From positions 806,001 to 870,000 of the forward strand of contig OX637334.1 in assembly GCA_951799405.1 (NCBI GenBank): 64,000 nt of DNA, in the 5' to 3' direction. The position numbers and the translations under genes are program-made. Source of the stretch: Agapetus fuscipes (lineage: Eukaryota; Arthropoda; Insecta; Trichoptera; Glossosomatidae). The notes beneath the pieces are model-generated. The model had not been told where the DNA came from, searched no databases, and saw nothing but the letters and a program-made list of their open reading frames with translations. Every line of letters begins with the position of its first letter. Position 1 is the first letter of the stretch. Shown here one piece after another: positions 9,201-21,129 of this stretch.

Positions 9201-9660
9201 AGTTTGAAAAATAATTTGTGGTCATAAACGGAGACGGCACCAATAAATCGATGAAAAAGTTGTAACGTTATCCGGCCAGGTTTGTGAAGGGAAGCTCAGT
9301 AGAAACCCCATGTAGTCTGTTTTTTATTTCAATATATTTGGTGACATTCTTGAAGTCATCAACTTGTTCAAAACTTGGTTTGTACCACATCACTTTTATT
9401 TGTAATATTTACAGAAAATAAAAATCAGAAACATTCTTACCCTTACCACATCCAAACTTTCAAGAAATAGAACACTGCTAAGTTTTTCAAGATAAAACGT
9501 TGGCTTGTAACAACTAAGAATAATGGTAATAAAAATTATTTTTAAATGAGAAGAAACACAAGTTTTATTAAATATGATGATATAAATGGTAGGTAGCATG
9601 TTGGGAAAAGTAGGTACGCTCTCATGTCATTTTGATTGCGCTGGTATCCCCAGTCTCGCC
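9201..9660. other. Intergenic, nothing recognised
   Basis: AT-rich spacer between RPA49 and the liprin promoter region. Confidence 0.5.
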
Positions 9661-9682
9661 TGACGTCAGGAACCAAGATGGC
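9661..9682 (+). promoter_or_regulatory. CRE palindrome and YY1/PHO-like site upstream of liprin-alpha
   Basis: TGACGTCA at 9661..9668, then CCAAGATGGC at 9673..9682, about 260-280 bp before the ATG. Both are common core-promoter-proximal motifs; their use here is inferred. Confidence 0.4.
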
Positions 9683-9941
9683 TGACAGGCCGCTAGGTCG
9701 TGAAGTGTAATGTTAGGACTGGTGCGATAGGAATTTGTAGGTGTGTCAACCTAGATTTTCTTCTATAATGTCGTTAAAATGTTTAGATATTAGTTTGATC
9801 GTGTCCGTGGAGCGCTTAAAATATTTCCTCTGTGTTAGATTTAGATAATGTTTGCGGGGGAACGTGAAACATTGGGGTGAATATCTCGGTGCCGCTATTT
9901 GTGAAGACAACGACTTGTATCTGTTCCGGTGATCGCTGAAA

Positions 9942-10190
9942 ATGTGGAACATGATGTGCGACGTGATGCCGACGATCTCCGAGGACAGCATCAGCCAGCG
10001 CAGCTCCCAGTTCTCCGGGGAGAACGCGGACCTGGAGCAGCTCATGGTGTCCATGCTGGACGAGCGCGACAAGCTGGTGGACAGTCTGCGGGAGGCGCAG
10101 GAGCGGCTGGGAGACACGGAGCTCAGGCTCAAGGGCGTGGAGAAGCAGCGCGACTCTCTGCAGCGACAGATCGCCGACAGTCTATCTCAG
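9942..10190 (+). CDS. Liprin-alpha: Liprin-alpha, first coding exon
   Basis: Encodes 83 codons starting MWNMMCDVMPTISEDS and ending QRQIADSLSQ at a CAG|GTGCGT donor (GT at 10191), phase 0. Liprin-alpha is a synaptic and cell-adhesion scaffold that binds LAR-type receptor phosphatases and active-zone proteins; the start of its long coiled coil is visible here (LEQLMVSMLDERDKL, then REAQERL). The N-terminus is that of insect liprin-alpha. GC content rises sharply to well above the surroundings. A second in-frame Met pair inside the first codons makes the exact start slightly uncertain. The remaining protein, about 1,000 residues, must be encoded beyond this window. Confidence 0.92.
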
Positions 10191-11439
10191 GTGCGTGAAC
10201 CCTGTATGCTCATCCCCTAGCCACACGACACTCAGATACTCCGCGAGATCTGACAGACAACAATCAATCTATACATGTCATCTTTTTATGGCTATCGTGT
10301 TCAGGTACATCATAAAACCTACCCTTGGTAGGTATGTCCTCATAGGTACCTAAGTATTTTCAGGCAATGAAAACAATATACCTACCTACGTTCCCAGTTT
10401 TTTTTTTAATCCTTGCAACTCCTGAGATGTACATAGGTAGGCTGCATTTTTTAAATTAGAACACATCAAGATGTACTTTTAGCAAAATGGCGTTTACCCG
10501 ATTTAAATTTATTTAATGAAGAAAATGAAATTAAAAGTATATTGTTAAAGATCGCTAGAATGCACTCATTAATTTTATTTGAAATATCTAAATAATATTT
10601 ATTTTGTTGTCTAATTACTAGTAGATGAGTTATTTGCAAATCTCACTGAATGCATTATTTTTATGCAATGTTTTGTTGTGCAAGGTGCGATAATTGTCAA
10701 TAAATGATTATCATTCAATACTATACAATGCTGCTGCCATTGAGTTCTTTTTCTTGGCACAATATTACGTGCAAGCATTCAGAATCATTTCCTTTCATTC
10801 ACAGATGAGGCCAATGCTATAATATTGTGTGTATAGGTGTACAAGTTACAATGACAAAATACTCACTGCGAATGTGTGCACGAAGCTTACCAGTCGCCAG
10901 TTTGCGATAATTATTGTTGTGTAGATGATAACCGGTATATTTGGTACAGGAAAACTCTTATGAATGCGAGATGCAGTGAAAGCCAATAGGCAATGCGAAA
11001 CTAGTATTCAATTAACACGTCAGAACAAAATGCCATTTACGCGGCAAAAATAAAATTTTATTTTTCGTTTTTCAACTTTGCTTCACTTTACTTTGAGTCT
11101 ATCGTTATGTATTTGACTTAATTTATATCTAGATTCTACTATTTATAACTAAAACAATGTTTATCATATTATTTAGTAAAGAAATAAATTAAAGTTTGAT
11201 TGGAATATCACGAACAAAACGCAGAATATAAAAATACAGAAGAACTGGAAGGGATGTTCGAAATTTGAATTTTCTTACTTAGTTTATTCTTCATGTTGCT
11301 TTCTTGAAATTAATGTTCAGGTTAATCAAATTAGAAGTAATTTTATACCTACCATGTATTTTTGTGACAATGAAACGCTTGCCTACTTTAAATAAACTTT
11401 AAGGAATAAAATATATACGCCAGAATATTATTTCATAGG
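10191..11439 (+). other. Start of the liprin-alpha first intron, unique sequence
   Basis: About 1.25 kb of AT-rich DNA without repeat arms, ORFs or RNA that I recognise. Confidence 0.5.
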
Positions 11440-11606
11440 CCGGCAAGAGTTGCAGGGCTTATGTTCATTTGAGGTTTGGATTTTATTTGTAAGTACACAA
11501 TCAGCATTTGTAAGCTCGAACTACACGTGTTTGTTTGTGGGCATACATCTGAGAGCTTTGAATGAATATATCCTTGCAACTTAGATTATTATTATTATTA
11601 TATATT
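11440..11606 (+). mobile_element. RTE-1 3' end, 5'-truncated
   Basis: Begins inside the repeat at GGCAAGAGTTGCAGGGC and ends in an ATT-repeat tail. Confidence 0.85.
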
Positions 11607-12165
11607 ATATGTGTTGATGCGAAAGTAAAGTCCATATATCAGTAGAACGAGGATTTGTCAGCTTATTTTATTTTTAGTTACAGTCATAAAAATAGACAAA
11701 ATAAAATGAAGATCAAAAAACCTGGAAATGGACATTTTCTGAGTCTGTTAAAATTCCCTTTATCTCGTGTTACTAATGAGGGACACAATTAAAATAAAAT
11801 ACTTCTTTTGAATGTTAACTTCAAACATACTTTATTTTATAAAATGCTGTTTGAATAACATAATATAATGTAGTATTGTTTAAACTCGGGACTAAAAATT
11901 ATGCATAAGATTACTTGGCTCCTACTTTTAAATTAATTCCGAATCAAGCATGGAGTTATATATCGATGGAATCAAGAAGATGTTTGAACTGTCTGCGATG
12001 GAATGGATGCTCCAAATTTGAATTTTACTCGACGTGCAAAATACTTAGATCCATGTTACACCGTTCTTAGCAGCCAATTGCAAAATATTGGTTTACCATT
12101 CCTCTAGCAACCCGGTTGGATTACGTCACCGTTTTGTTGTTGGATGTTGTGATGTTGATTATTAT
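11607..12165. other. Intronic, nothing recognised
   Basis: AT-rich; no repeat arm or ORF of note. Confidence 0.5.
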
Positions 12166-12169
12166 TATT

Positions 12170-12420
12170 GCTTGACTTATAGGTTGATATGAGGCTGACC
12201 ACCCATACTGTAAAAAATGTTTCACTTCGCCAATGTCTTCCCTGTTTCAGGGAAGGTCGGCAAAAGTTGCAGGGTTTATGTGTATTTGAGATTTGGATTT
12301 TAATCTGTGAGTACACATGCAGCCTTTGTAGGCGTGAAATAACACGTGTCTGTTTGTGGGCATGCGTTTAATATGAATTTGAAATGTTTATGTATGTCTC
12401 TGTAACTTGGATTATAGATG
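12170..12420 (+). mobile_element. RTE-1 3' end
   Basis: Full repeat from CTTGACTTATAGGTTG to GTAACTTGGATTATAGATG. Confidence 0.85.
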
Positions 12421-12539
12421 ATGTCATTTGTGCGGACTCTGTACTCGTAAACGACAATGCGTTTTTAGGTTACACACATAATGGGCCCCGCACAATAAAA
12501 ACAATCTCTCGGCTAGTTGATGTCACCCAACTAAAAAAT

Positions 12540-12748
12540 CAGAATCTAAATCTAAGCTGCAAAGATATGGATCATTTGAGATTCATATTAAATGAATTCC
12601 CACAAGCAGACACACATAATTTCGCGCTTACACATGCCGCATGTGGACCTACAATATAAAAAACCCAATCTTAAATGAACATACGCCCTGCAAATCTTGC
12701 CGACCTTCCCTGAAGCAGGGGTGAAATTGACAAAGTGAACCCATAGTA
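12540..12748 (-). mobile_element. RTE-1 3' end, head missing
   Basis: Tail (AATCTAAATCTAAGCTGCAA) to GCAGGGGTGAAATTGACAAA; the 5' part of the repeat is absent. Confidence 0.85.
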
Positions 12749-12944
12749 AAGAAATAAATTGATTCCCGATAATCAAGGATTTTTCTGGTTTACAGCACTG
12801 CGAAATGTATGCAGTTGTCAGTAAGTAATGCTAAACGCAGGACGGTGGACTTAAGTGCCTTTTCAAATTATCTACAATCTACATAATACTGTATTGAAGT
12901 AATGCCTCTCTGTCCTGTCTTTAGCCCGGTCAATTTCCTTGCCC

Positions 12945-13130
12945 TTAGGCTGGTTAGGTTGGTATAAGGTTGACCACCCATAATGTAAAAATGGTTCACT
13001 GTCAGCCCTGATTCGCTAAAAGTTGCAGGGCGCTGATGTTCTTTTGAGCTTAGGATTTTAATTTGAATATGCACGTGCAGCATTTCTACTCGCAAACTTA
13101 AACGTGTCTGCTTGTGGGCATGCTTTTAAT
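12945..13130 (+). mobile_element. RTE-1 3' end, old and tailless
   Basis: GGTTGGTATAAGGTTGACCA to CTTGTGGGCATGC with many substitutions and deletions. Confidence 0.7.
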
Positions 13131-13314
13131 AGTATCATTGAATATGAAATTTTTGGGATGAAATATTCTTTTGGAAATTGCGTGCCTACCCCCCTCCCCG
13201 CTGTCGATGGGGATTTTTTTATTTTGGGACAAAAAGTTTTTATGTTAAGGAGATTCTACCCCCCCCCCCTCCCCCTCCTTCGTCGACAATTTTCATTTAG
13301 ACATAACGTCCCCC

Positions 13315-13557
13315 CAGTGCTTGTTTGCTTATCTATAATTTGATTCAAAGATGACCTTTCAATAAAATTGTCTCAAGAATCACATTCTACACAATCTGAG
13401 CTAAGAAAATACGTAAAACACGATCATTTGAGAGTTGTTTTAAATATTTTTAAAATCAATTCTCAGTTTTCATGAGACACATTGGTCCAGTACACATATA
13501 AACATTGCTCATGTGAAATTACCTCTGATGGATATAATACAAACAAGCAGTAAGGGG
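13315..13557. mobile_element. MITE family G copy
   Basis: Terminal inverted repeats CAGTGCTTGTTTGCTTATC and its right-end counterpart near 13535..13557; interior ACACAATCTGAGCTAAGAAA is shared with 14329..14911, 36036..37137 and 62554..62758. Confidence 0.7.
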
Positions 13558-13611
13558 GCGATAAGGTGGCGATGGGCTGAAATTAAAATTTTGTAGTTGA
13601 TTTTAATGTTA

Positions 13612-13738
13612 ATCCACTGAAGTGGTTGGCGTAACGCCGGCCCCCTTACCTGTAAAAATAAATAGGTTCAACTCGCCACATGCGACGCCTTCGGGAATAA
13701 CGCTGCAAGAAGTTGCACTATATGTGTAGCTTAGTTGA
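13612..13738 (+). mobile_element. SINE A 3' half
   Basis: From CACTGAAGTGGTTGGCGTAA to TATATGTGTAGCTTAGTTG; 5'-truncated. Confidence 0.8.
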
Positions 13739-13744
13739 GATTTT

Positions 13745-14033
13745 TGAGATCCATATTATTATTTGTTTATTTCTAAAATATAATTTATTGTGTATGTTCC
13801 TTGACTTATAGGTTGGTATGCGGCTGACCACCCATGCGGTAGAAAATGGTTCACTTTTCCAATGTCACCCCTGTTTCAGGGAAGGTCGGCAGGAGTTGCA
13901 AGGTGTACGCCCATTTGAGATATGGGTTTTTATGTTTTAGGTTCACATGCGACATGCGCAAGCGCAAACTTGTGCGTGTCTGCTTGTGAGAATGCATGTA
14001 ATGTTAATCCCTGCATAACTTAGATTAGATTAG
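13745..14033 (+). mobile_element. RTE-1 3' end with part of its UTR
   Basis: UTR-like TTATTGTGTATG then the whole repeat and a TTAGATTAGATTAG tail. Variant with GTATGCGGCTGACC. Confidence 0.85.
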
Positions 14034-14328
14034 CATTTTAAGGGGCGATGGGTGAAAACAGCTGAGGAAACACTGATCTTCACTATAAAAATAAGGTCAT
14101 GCCACACATTAAAGTGTATATTAATCAAATAGTAATAAAAATAAACAACTTTTGAATAGAGAGATGGGAATGAGTTAGTCGTTGCGTTGGCCCGCTAGGT
14201 CTGCCAAGAGTTTTCTTGAGTTTTTGTTTTCACTGTTCAACATGGCGGGCAAGGTCGCTCTCATCGCTTTCAGTGATTTGGCAGCGCGCGGAATATTGGG
14301 CGGGAAGTTCAAGGGAAATCGCTCCCCC

Positions 14329-14911
14329 AGTTCTTTTTTGCCGTATAGACCAATTTTGTCAAATATGACCTTTTAATGCAGTTGTCTTAAGAATCAAGTT
14401 CTACACAATCTGAGCTAAGAAAAATACGTATTTGTCTTCAAATGTGCGAGCTTTTCAACATTTTCACATACGATATTCGAAATTTTATTTCAGTTCTTGA
14501 GTGCCGTATATTCTCTAAACGCTGGAGGCGCATGCGTGGCTGCGTCATCTACAATTGTAAGCCAATCACAGACGCGCGTGGGCATGACGTCACACCGACA
14601 CATTGTTGTATGTTATATGTATTTTACTAAAAGATTGTCGCGAGCGTCCGGTCAAAGTCCGATACTTTGCCGTATATCCACTTTACGTAATTTTCGTTGC
14701 GCACCTTTGACGTGTATACATTTTAAAACGCTTTTTTTCAGTATTAAACGTAAAATTATAATGATTTTTATGGATTATTATAATGCCAGACCTACAGTAC
14801 TTTTTGGTAAAATAGGTAATTGAATTACGATTTTGTCAATTACAATAACAAAACACAAAAACATTGCTCCTGTAAAATTTGCTTAATGGTCTATACGGCA
14901 AACAAGAACTA
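14329..14911. mobile_element. MITE family G, long copy
   Basis: Termini GTTCTTTTTTGCCGTATAGA and complement of GGTCTATACGGCAAACAAGA. The left interior matches other G copies; the middle (14480..14860) is extra sequence specific to this copy. Confidence 0.65.
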
Positions 14912-15410
14912 AGGCAGCGAAATGTGAATCGAATAACGAGAGCAGTTTCGTTTGTTCTTAATGATTTCTGACATTAAATAATACTTTACCTTTAGTTACT
15001 TGTGCGTGTAAAATATTCCTAGTTCGTATCTGTAACTTAATACCCTAGTAGGTATAGTACAAGGTATCCGCAGGGTTATTTATGGGTAACGCCGTTTAAA
15101 TTTGTACCATAACTGTCGACCGGCAAGATTCAAGAAAACGAAAACATCGTGAGTTAAATTAAGGTCTATTCAAAATGACGGACAGGTTCGAAAAATTAGG
15201 TTTTTTTACATTTCAACATCTCATTTCTTTTTTCGACGACGAATACAAGATTTTATAGCAATTCGTAAACACTGTTCAGTAAAAAATATATGAGCACCAT
15301 TTGAATGTCTATAAATATAAATGTTGTTTGTCTATGTATGTTTAATAAAAATATGAATACGCACATTTAATAACTACCTAAAATCGTTCGTTTATTGTAT
15401 TTCAATAAGT
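14912..15410. other. Intronic, nothing recognised
   Basis: AT-rich; no feature supported. Confidence 0.5.
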
Positions 15411-15629
15411 TTCCTTGACTTATAGGTTAGTATGAAGCTGACCACTCATACTGTAAAAAATGGTTCACTTTACCAATGTTACCATTGTGTCAGGTAAGGT
15501 CGGCAAGAGTTGCAGGGTTTATGTTCATTTGAGATTGGGTTTTATATTGTAGGTTCACATGCAGCATGTTTAAATACGAACTTAAAGTCTTAAATGCAAT
15601 ATATTTTTGTAACTTAGATTATAGATTAT
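15411..15629 (+). mobile_element. RTE-1 3' end with internal deletion
   Basis: CCTTGACTTATAGGTTAGTA to CTTAGATTATAGATTATC; about 30 bp missing near the CTTGTGGG block. Confidence 0.8.
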
Positions 15630-16746
15630 CATATATTTAGATAGATAGGCAATGTTTTTTTTTGCGTACATTTTTCACAGTATCCAGCACCGATGTAAAA
15701 ATTAGATACCTCTGTGGTCCAAATTTCATTTAATCGTTTAGCCCACAGATCACGGAATAAACCTTTTTGCTATTTTGAATAACAAACATCAAATGGTGCA
15801 TTTAAAATATTAATAGCATTTAGTAAGGTTGATTAGATAGTTTTATGTTTCAATTAGGTACGTAAATGTTATTTGTTAGTCAACCATAAATTAACGGTAA
15901 GTAGGTGTATTTTTTTAAACCTACGTACGGTAACATACGTTAACATACGGTAAAGATTGTAAATAAAAAACCGCCCGACATTACCTTAAACTTGTGCCAT
16001 TTGAAAAATAATACTGTCAGCAATGATAAAAACATACAATCATTAGAAGAATTAATGGATCTAAGTAAAAAATATACAACTGACAACATATTCGAATACA
16101 TACCTTAATAATGCCAAGCTAACTTCCACTCAAAACACACACGACAAATTCCCGAGTCTGATGTAAACGTTCTCAAAAGAAAATGAAGGTATCGAATGAG
16201 TTTTTTTGTGTTGTCCACACTACATCAAAGAGTTACCATACGTGAACAAATACTTAAGATTGCAAGATTTTTGTCAGTTCCAATGGAATTGGTAACATAC
16301 TAAAAGAAAAATTTCGGAGCCAAAAATGGAGACAACCCTTAGCAATCAATATTTCGTGTTTAAATAAGTAAATATTATTGTGGCTAGTACAGAAAATGAA
16401 AGATACGTTACTAAGGTATATGCAAAAATACTCAACTTTAAAAACGTTTGACTATTTTGATCGTATCATGCCATCAAAGGGTCAAAAACGGGTTGCGGAC
16501 ATGTAAAATTTGTATGGGAATGGAAAAAAGGCGTTTTTGTTTTATTTTTTAATTACATCGCCACTTAATGCTTTTTGCAGTTTTTTTTTGTATTTCGATA
16601 CGCTTTTTATATACTTTACTCTGATAATTTTAGAATTCAGTAGAGATCACCAGTTTTTATGAAAAAGCTGAAAATCATTAGGGGACACACGCACAAGACA
16701 AAAGGTACAAATTTCGACGGCGATACCCTTATAGAACACAGTCATA
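15630..16746. other. Intronic, nothing recognised
   Basis: About 1.1 kb of AT-rich DNA with no repeat match within the window. Confidence 0.5.
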
Positions 16747-17138
16747 TTCCTTTATTTATAGGTTGGTATGAGGCTGACCACCCATACTGTAAATAATGGC
16801 TCCCTTTGCCAATGTCACCCCTGTTTCAGGGAATGTCGGCAAGAGTTGCAGGGCTTATGCTCATTTGAGATTGGGTTTTTATACTGTAAGTCCACATGCG
16901 GCATGTTTAAGCGCGAATTTATACGTGTCTGCTTGTGGGAAATCTCAAATGTAATATATCTTTGCAACTTAGATTATAGATTATTATTATTATCTATTTT
17001 TTATAGTTTTTTATATTGTAAGTCCACATGCGGCATGTGTAAGCGCGAAATTATGCGTGTCTGCTTGTGGGAATGCATTTAATATGAATCTCAAATGATA
17101 CATATCTTTGCAGCTTAGATTTAAATTTAGATTTAGAT
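16747..17138 (+). mobile_element. RTE-1 3' end followed by a second 3' half in tandem
   Basis: Full repeat 16747..16996 with ATT tail, then 17006..17138 repeats only the second half (from ATTGTAAGTCCACATGCGGC) with its own AGATTTAGAT tail. Same orientation, so either two insertions or an unequal exchange. Confidence 0.85.
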
Positions 17139-18239
17139 AGTAATGGTAGACTTGATTTTCATCCCTTTCTTTGGGCTTCATTGCTACATCTACCTATACG
17201 AGATCTGTAATCTAAGTAAAAAAAAAATTATATTTACATCTATGATTCACATTTCATACATGCTCAAAAGCAGAGTGTTACTTATTATTTAAAATTTAAT
17301 GAAAATAATGTGTAGATAGATATGTATTTCAACCGATTTTAATAAAATTCTAAGGTAACATGTTAAATATTTTCTTAATGGTTCCTGTGGGTTTTGATGT
17401 CGATCGGATAATTGATTTTCATCATCACTTCCTCATAATTACTCCACTTACTATGAGAAGTTACTCCCAATCAAATAGTTTACCCACAATTTCCCAAGTC
17501 AGTATTAGCGCTCATATTTAAACAAAACGCATTTTATTTTCACAAATTTAGTATTTATTTCACCCAAGTAATTTCGACTTGCTTGCGTCATTTTCAACAG
17601 GAAACTGTTTCAAAATTGACAACACAAAACCATAGAGAAATGAGAAGGTAGGATGAGCTATGATAAAGAGGTACAATTAGGTAATAACAAAGGCGAAGCA
17701 GCAGGAATCTGAACATTGACCAAACTATAAGAATTACAATTTTTATGTTTATCAATTTCAAAGTTTCAAGGGCAGTTAGGTGCCCTTGCATCCGGAATGG
17801 AGGTATACATCATTCGATGTAATATTTCAACGGTGTTCGGTACTTGGGCTTTGCTTCCAGTCCTGTGACTCCCATAAAGTGTCCTTTTAGCTAGGACGCG
17901 AGTAAAGTTTAACAGCCTAAAGTTAAATTTTATCACTAAAAGAAATGGCGCCTGCCACGTGTGTCCAACGTTCAAGTCACATTTGGAGCTGCGCTGCTTC
18001 TACCTTCCTACCTCTGGATTCAATCTGGAGCTGAATTTTTGGCGGGATTTTGTGGTAGGTCACAAATGTGGAAACGAAGCTTTATGGTTTAAATCTGAGG
18101 CTTCCAATTTCTTTCGGTTGGCGGCTACCTAAATAATCGGATGTTTTCCCTAGAGCCATTAATGCATGAAATTTTTCTAAATTAATTCATATCGTTGACA
18201 GAGGGGAGGAAGAGGTAGAAAATCGCAAAAAAAAACGCC
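17139..18239. other. Intronic, mostly unrecognised
   Basis: Near 17560..17605 (minus) there is weak similarity to the 50612..50643 ribozyme-like repeat. Otherwise nothing supported. Confidence 0.4.
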
Positions 18240-18600
18240 ACTGAGCTACACATATAGTGTAACTTCAGGCCTGCGTTATCCGAAGAGCAAATCGGAAATC
18301 ATTTCTGACACCCTCGGTGGAACCCTTGCACTCGGCATGTAATGCAAGCATTCTACCAACTGTGCTATCGACCGGGCTTTGCATTAGCTTGTTCGTCGCT
18401 ACAAAGCGCCGATTCTCAAGCAAGACCCAATTGCTGTAAGGCTTGATGGACCTTTTGTGACCGGTCTTTGGTAAATACAATGAATTTTTCCGACCCAGCG
18501 AAGAGCATATTTGAAAATTTAAATGGTAAATGTTTTGAACCCACAACCTTCCATTTACGAGTCCGAAGCGTTACCACTAGACTACGGATCGGTGTGATCT
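18240..18600 (-). mobile_element. Composite SINE: B (18361..18600) then A (18240..18377)
   Basis: Minus strand: tRNA-like B head, B body, AAGCTAATGCAAAGCC, then the A head (GGTCGATAGCACAG) and A body with a large internal deletion ending at its CTATATGTGTAGCT end. Confidence 0.75.
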
Positions 18601-18649
18601 TCCGGTCCGGTTTGGCAATCACTGGTTAAAGTCATTGAGTTATCTGTTA

Positions 18650-18940
18650 TTAGGGGCCGTCCATAACTTACGTCATCGATTTTGGCCGATTTTTGACCCC
18701 TCCCCCCTACAATCATCCTATAGTCATTATCTAATGACCCCCCCTCCCCCTCTTGCTGTAATGATGGATGAGCTTAATAATTAATAATGTTATATTACTT
18801 ACATAATATTTAGTATATTTTGTAGAAAATTGTATTTACAAGAACGACGTCACTTTTGGTACTCGGAAATCATTGCCGTCATCCGCAGACCAGACTCCCC
18901 CTCCTTAATGCGAATGACGTAATATATGGACAGCCCCTAA
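18650..18940. mobile_element. MITE M8 (TTAGGGGC...GACGTAA termini)
   Basis: Inverted termini TTAGGGGCCGTCCATAACTT and the complement at 18914..18940, both followed by ACGTCAT. Interior has C-rich CCCCTCCCCC runs. 291 bp, non-coding. This terminus type is widespread in animal genomes. Confidence 0.8.
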
Positions 18941-19009
18941 GGTTTAAATAGTTCGTCTATTTATGTTTACAAGTTCCTGCTCCTCTACACACGCACGTAT
19001 AGTACGCAA

Positions 19010-19455
19010 CTCAGCTACACATATAGTGTAACTTCTTGCCGCTTTCTTTTCGAAGGGGGGGATACAAAGAAAGTGTGAAAGGAAAAAGGGGAAGTGACGA
19101 CCGAGAACAGTATGGAGTGATCAGATTGAAGAGATTGTGAAGGAATGGGATACACAAAGTGAGCGTAAAAGATGAAAATGCACGAAAAAGATGATGGATA
19201 TGAATGAATTGAAAGAGGTATGTCAGGATAGGAAAATATGGAGGCATATATGCAGAGGCTCTGGCCACCCCTAGCGGAATGGCGACAGAGTCACATGTGG
19301 CGAGTGGAACCTACTTGTTTTTACAGACAAAGGAGCCGTCCTGACACCAACCTCGTCAGTTGATGTAGGGGTTTTCCAGCTTCCGAGGGCTGTTACTCAT
19401 TTCTTGTGAATGCTGAGTAAACCTTGCGGATATTTTGGGTTTAACCCAAGTAAGA
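19010..19455 (-). mobile_element. SINE A interrupted by RTE-2
   Basis: SINE A 3' end at 19010..19058, resuming at 19291..19455 (CACATGTGGCGAGTGGAACC onward). The interruption is the plus-strand RTE-2 fragment listed next. The tRNA head is missing. Confidence 0.75.
19059..19290 (+). mobile_element. RTE-2 C-terminal fragment inserted in SINE A
   Basis: Reads with frameshifts ESVKGKRGS.DRE..VWSDQIEEIVKEWD, MDMNELKEVCQDRK, then GGCCACCCCTAGCGGAATGG and the GACAGAGT end. Confidence 0.8.
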
Positions 19456-19787
19456 ACCCAAATAAAATCGTGACGATATCTAGCGGCAGTCCATTAATTA
19501 AGTTGGTTGTTAGGTATTCTTAATGATTGTATCCCTCGTCTATAAATACCCGCAGTCTCCTGCGTAAGGAGAGTGCTCCTGTAATAGACTCGGTGGTAAT
19601 TTAAAGCTTTTAGGTTGTCACGCCTGTACAGGCCTGCACACTTAGCAGCCGAAAAGGGAATGGACTCGGTACAAATACCATAGACAACAAAATGTGACTT
19701 AACACAGCTAGGGAAAAGGCAAATTAATATTTTGTTATAAGTTGCTAATGACTTCAGCCTTGTCAGCCGAGAAAATCATTGTATATT
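19456..19787. other. Intronic, nothing recognised
   Basis: No repeat match or ORF supported. Confidence 0.5.
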
Positions 19788-19788
19788 T

Positions 19789-20556
19789 CTGTGCCTCCTG
19801 TGAAAAGTGATACAACTCGAGTTATACCCTTTTTGAGATTTTTACATAGAAATAATCAGAAAAAAATTAGCGATTTTTTGGTCTTACTCACATTCTTCTA
19901 TCTGCTATAGTTTAGGAAATATAACTGGCAGGATTTAGGCAAAAAAACGTGAAAAGTGATATAAGTCAAGTTGTATCCCTTTTAGTAATTGATCCACACA
20001 TTGTTTTTTACAAATCTATCGTGAATATTGATACATCTCGACTTATATCACTTTACACCAATTTTTGACTGGAATTTTAGCCAAGTGATACGATTCAGGT
20101 AAATTATGAAAATACTACTATTTTAAGTAGGTACAACAATTGTGTCTTTGGGGTAGTATTTTTATAATTAGTTTGAGCAACATTCTGCCTGGACCATTAT
20201 CTTATGAGTTATTAAATTTAAAAAATATTAAGCTTTTTGTGTATCACTTTACTCAAAGACAACTTATAGGTGCAATATAATATAACTCGACTTGTATCAT
20301 TTATCACGTAATAAATGATACAAGTACAGGCAAAAAAAAGGTACAACTGACAGAGTTTAATAAATTATTTGTAAACTATAATAGTAACCATAAAAATTAG
20401 TATGCACAGTGAAAGTGAATGTTTTTATCTACAAAATAAGGTACTTATGTGTAACCTAGCCCACTTAGTTCATGAATTAGAATTTTTTAAATCTTGTTTT
20501 TGCTCTCCTGTAAAATGATGATTTTTGAGTTGTATCACTTTTCACAGGAGGCACAG
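19789..20556. mobile_element. MITE M2 with internal TGATACAACTCGA repeats
   Basis: Perfect inverted termini of about 30 bp beginning CTGTGCCTCCTGTGAAAAGT (19789 and complement ending 20556). ATTT flanks both ends (19785..19788 and 20557..20560), a likely 4-bp target duplication. Inside, the motif AAGTGATA-AA-TCGA recurs in both orientations at about 19958, 20030, 20082, 20248 and 20283. Non-coding. Confidence 0.85.
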
Positions 20557-20693
20557 ATTTAAAGCTGTGCCTTGTCCGTTATGTGCTAAGCCCATTCAAA
20601 ATGTTAGGGAAAAATGCAATGTATGGAAAGTAAAACAAACATAAAAAATGTCATTAAAAATAAAACATTCAGTTTTTCTTCACGAGTTGATTT

Positions 20694-20832
20694 TTTTTTT
20701 TTTAAAGGAATCCTGTGCGGGAGGCTCCCCAATTCTTAAAAGTCTTGGGGGTCTATGTCACCCTGGAAGGGTGCCGCAGAGGTGTTGCTTGAGTTCTTGC
20801 TTCTATCGTGAGGCGCTGCAAGGAAGTGGTGA
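20694..20832 (-). mobile_element. LINE 3' end with poly(A) and target duplication
   Basis: Minus strand: AGCGCCTCACGATAG, AACACCTCTGCGGCACCC, CCTCCCGCACAGGATTCC, poly(A). Flanked by TTGATTT at 20687..20693 and 20833..20839. Same family as 53640..53900; severely 5'-truncated. Confidence 0.85.
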
Positions 20833-20848
20833 TTGATTTAATTTCCTC

Positions 20849-20881
20849 GAGCGCTTTCGATGTTCTCACATCATTATCAAG
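20849..20881 (-). ncRNA. Hammerhead-like core, left arm
   Basis: Mirror of the right-arm motif: CTTGATAAT, stem GATGT...ACATC, GAAA, palindrome AGCGCT, C. Confidence 0.35.
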
Positions 20882-20911
20882 AGGAAAATTTCTCTTGGTA
20901 AAGTTGTCCTC

Positions 20912-20943
20912 TTGATAATGATGTGAGAACATCGAAAGCGCTC
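20912..20943 (+). ncRNA. Hammerhead-like core, right arm
   Basis: CTTGATAAT, stem GATGT-GAGA-ACATC, GAAA, then palindromic AGCGCT followed by C. The palindrome would let two molecules pair as stem III. The 5' core departs from CTGANGA. Confidence 0.35.
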
Positions 20944-21129
20944 GAGGAAATTAAATCAACTCGTGAAGAAAAACTTTGTGTGTTATTTTTACATTATTAA
21001 TTTAAAATGAATCTTCACAATGTATATACACACACCCTAAAACTTTTACAAAAAATCCTGTATTACTTTCTGCGCATTTTTTTGATATGCCCACTTGCGT
21101 AGGCGTTCCTAAGGCTAGTTCGGACAAGG

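Larger units (their letters stand above)
20655..20985. mobile_element. Hairpin element with ribozyme-like arms, split by a LINE end
   Basis: Arms (20671..20690 plus 20838..20885, and 20906..20975) are almost perfect inverted repeats containing TCGATGTTCTCACATCATTA. The left arm is interrupted by the LINE fragment at 20694..20832. Confidence 0.8.

Noticed and set aside
9929..10198. Alternative frame over the liprin exon (Ala/Gly/Arg-rich)
   Set aside because: Shadow of the GC-rich liprin-alpha reading frame.
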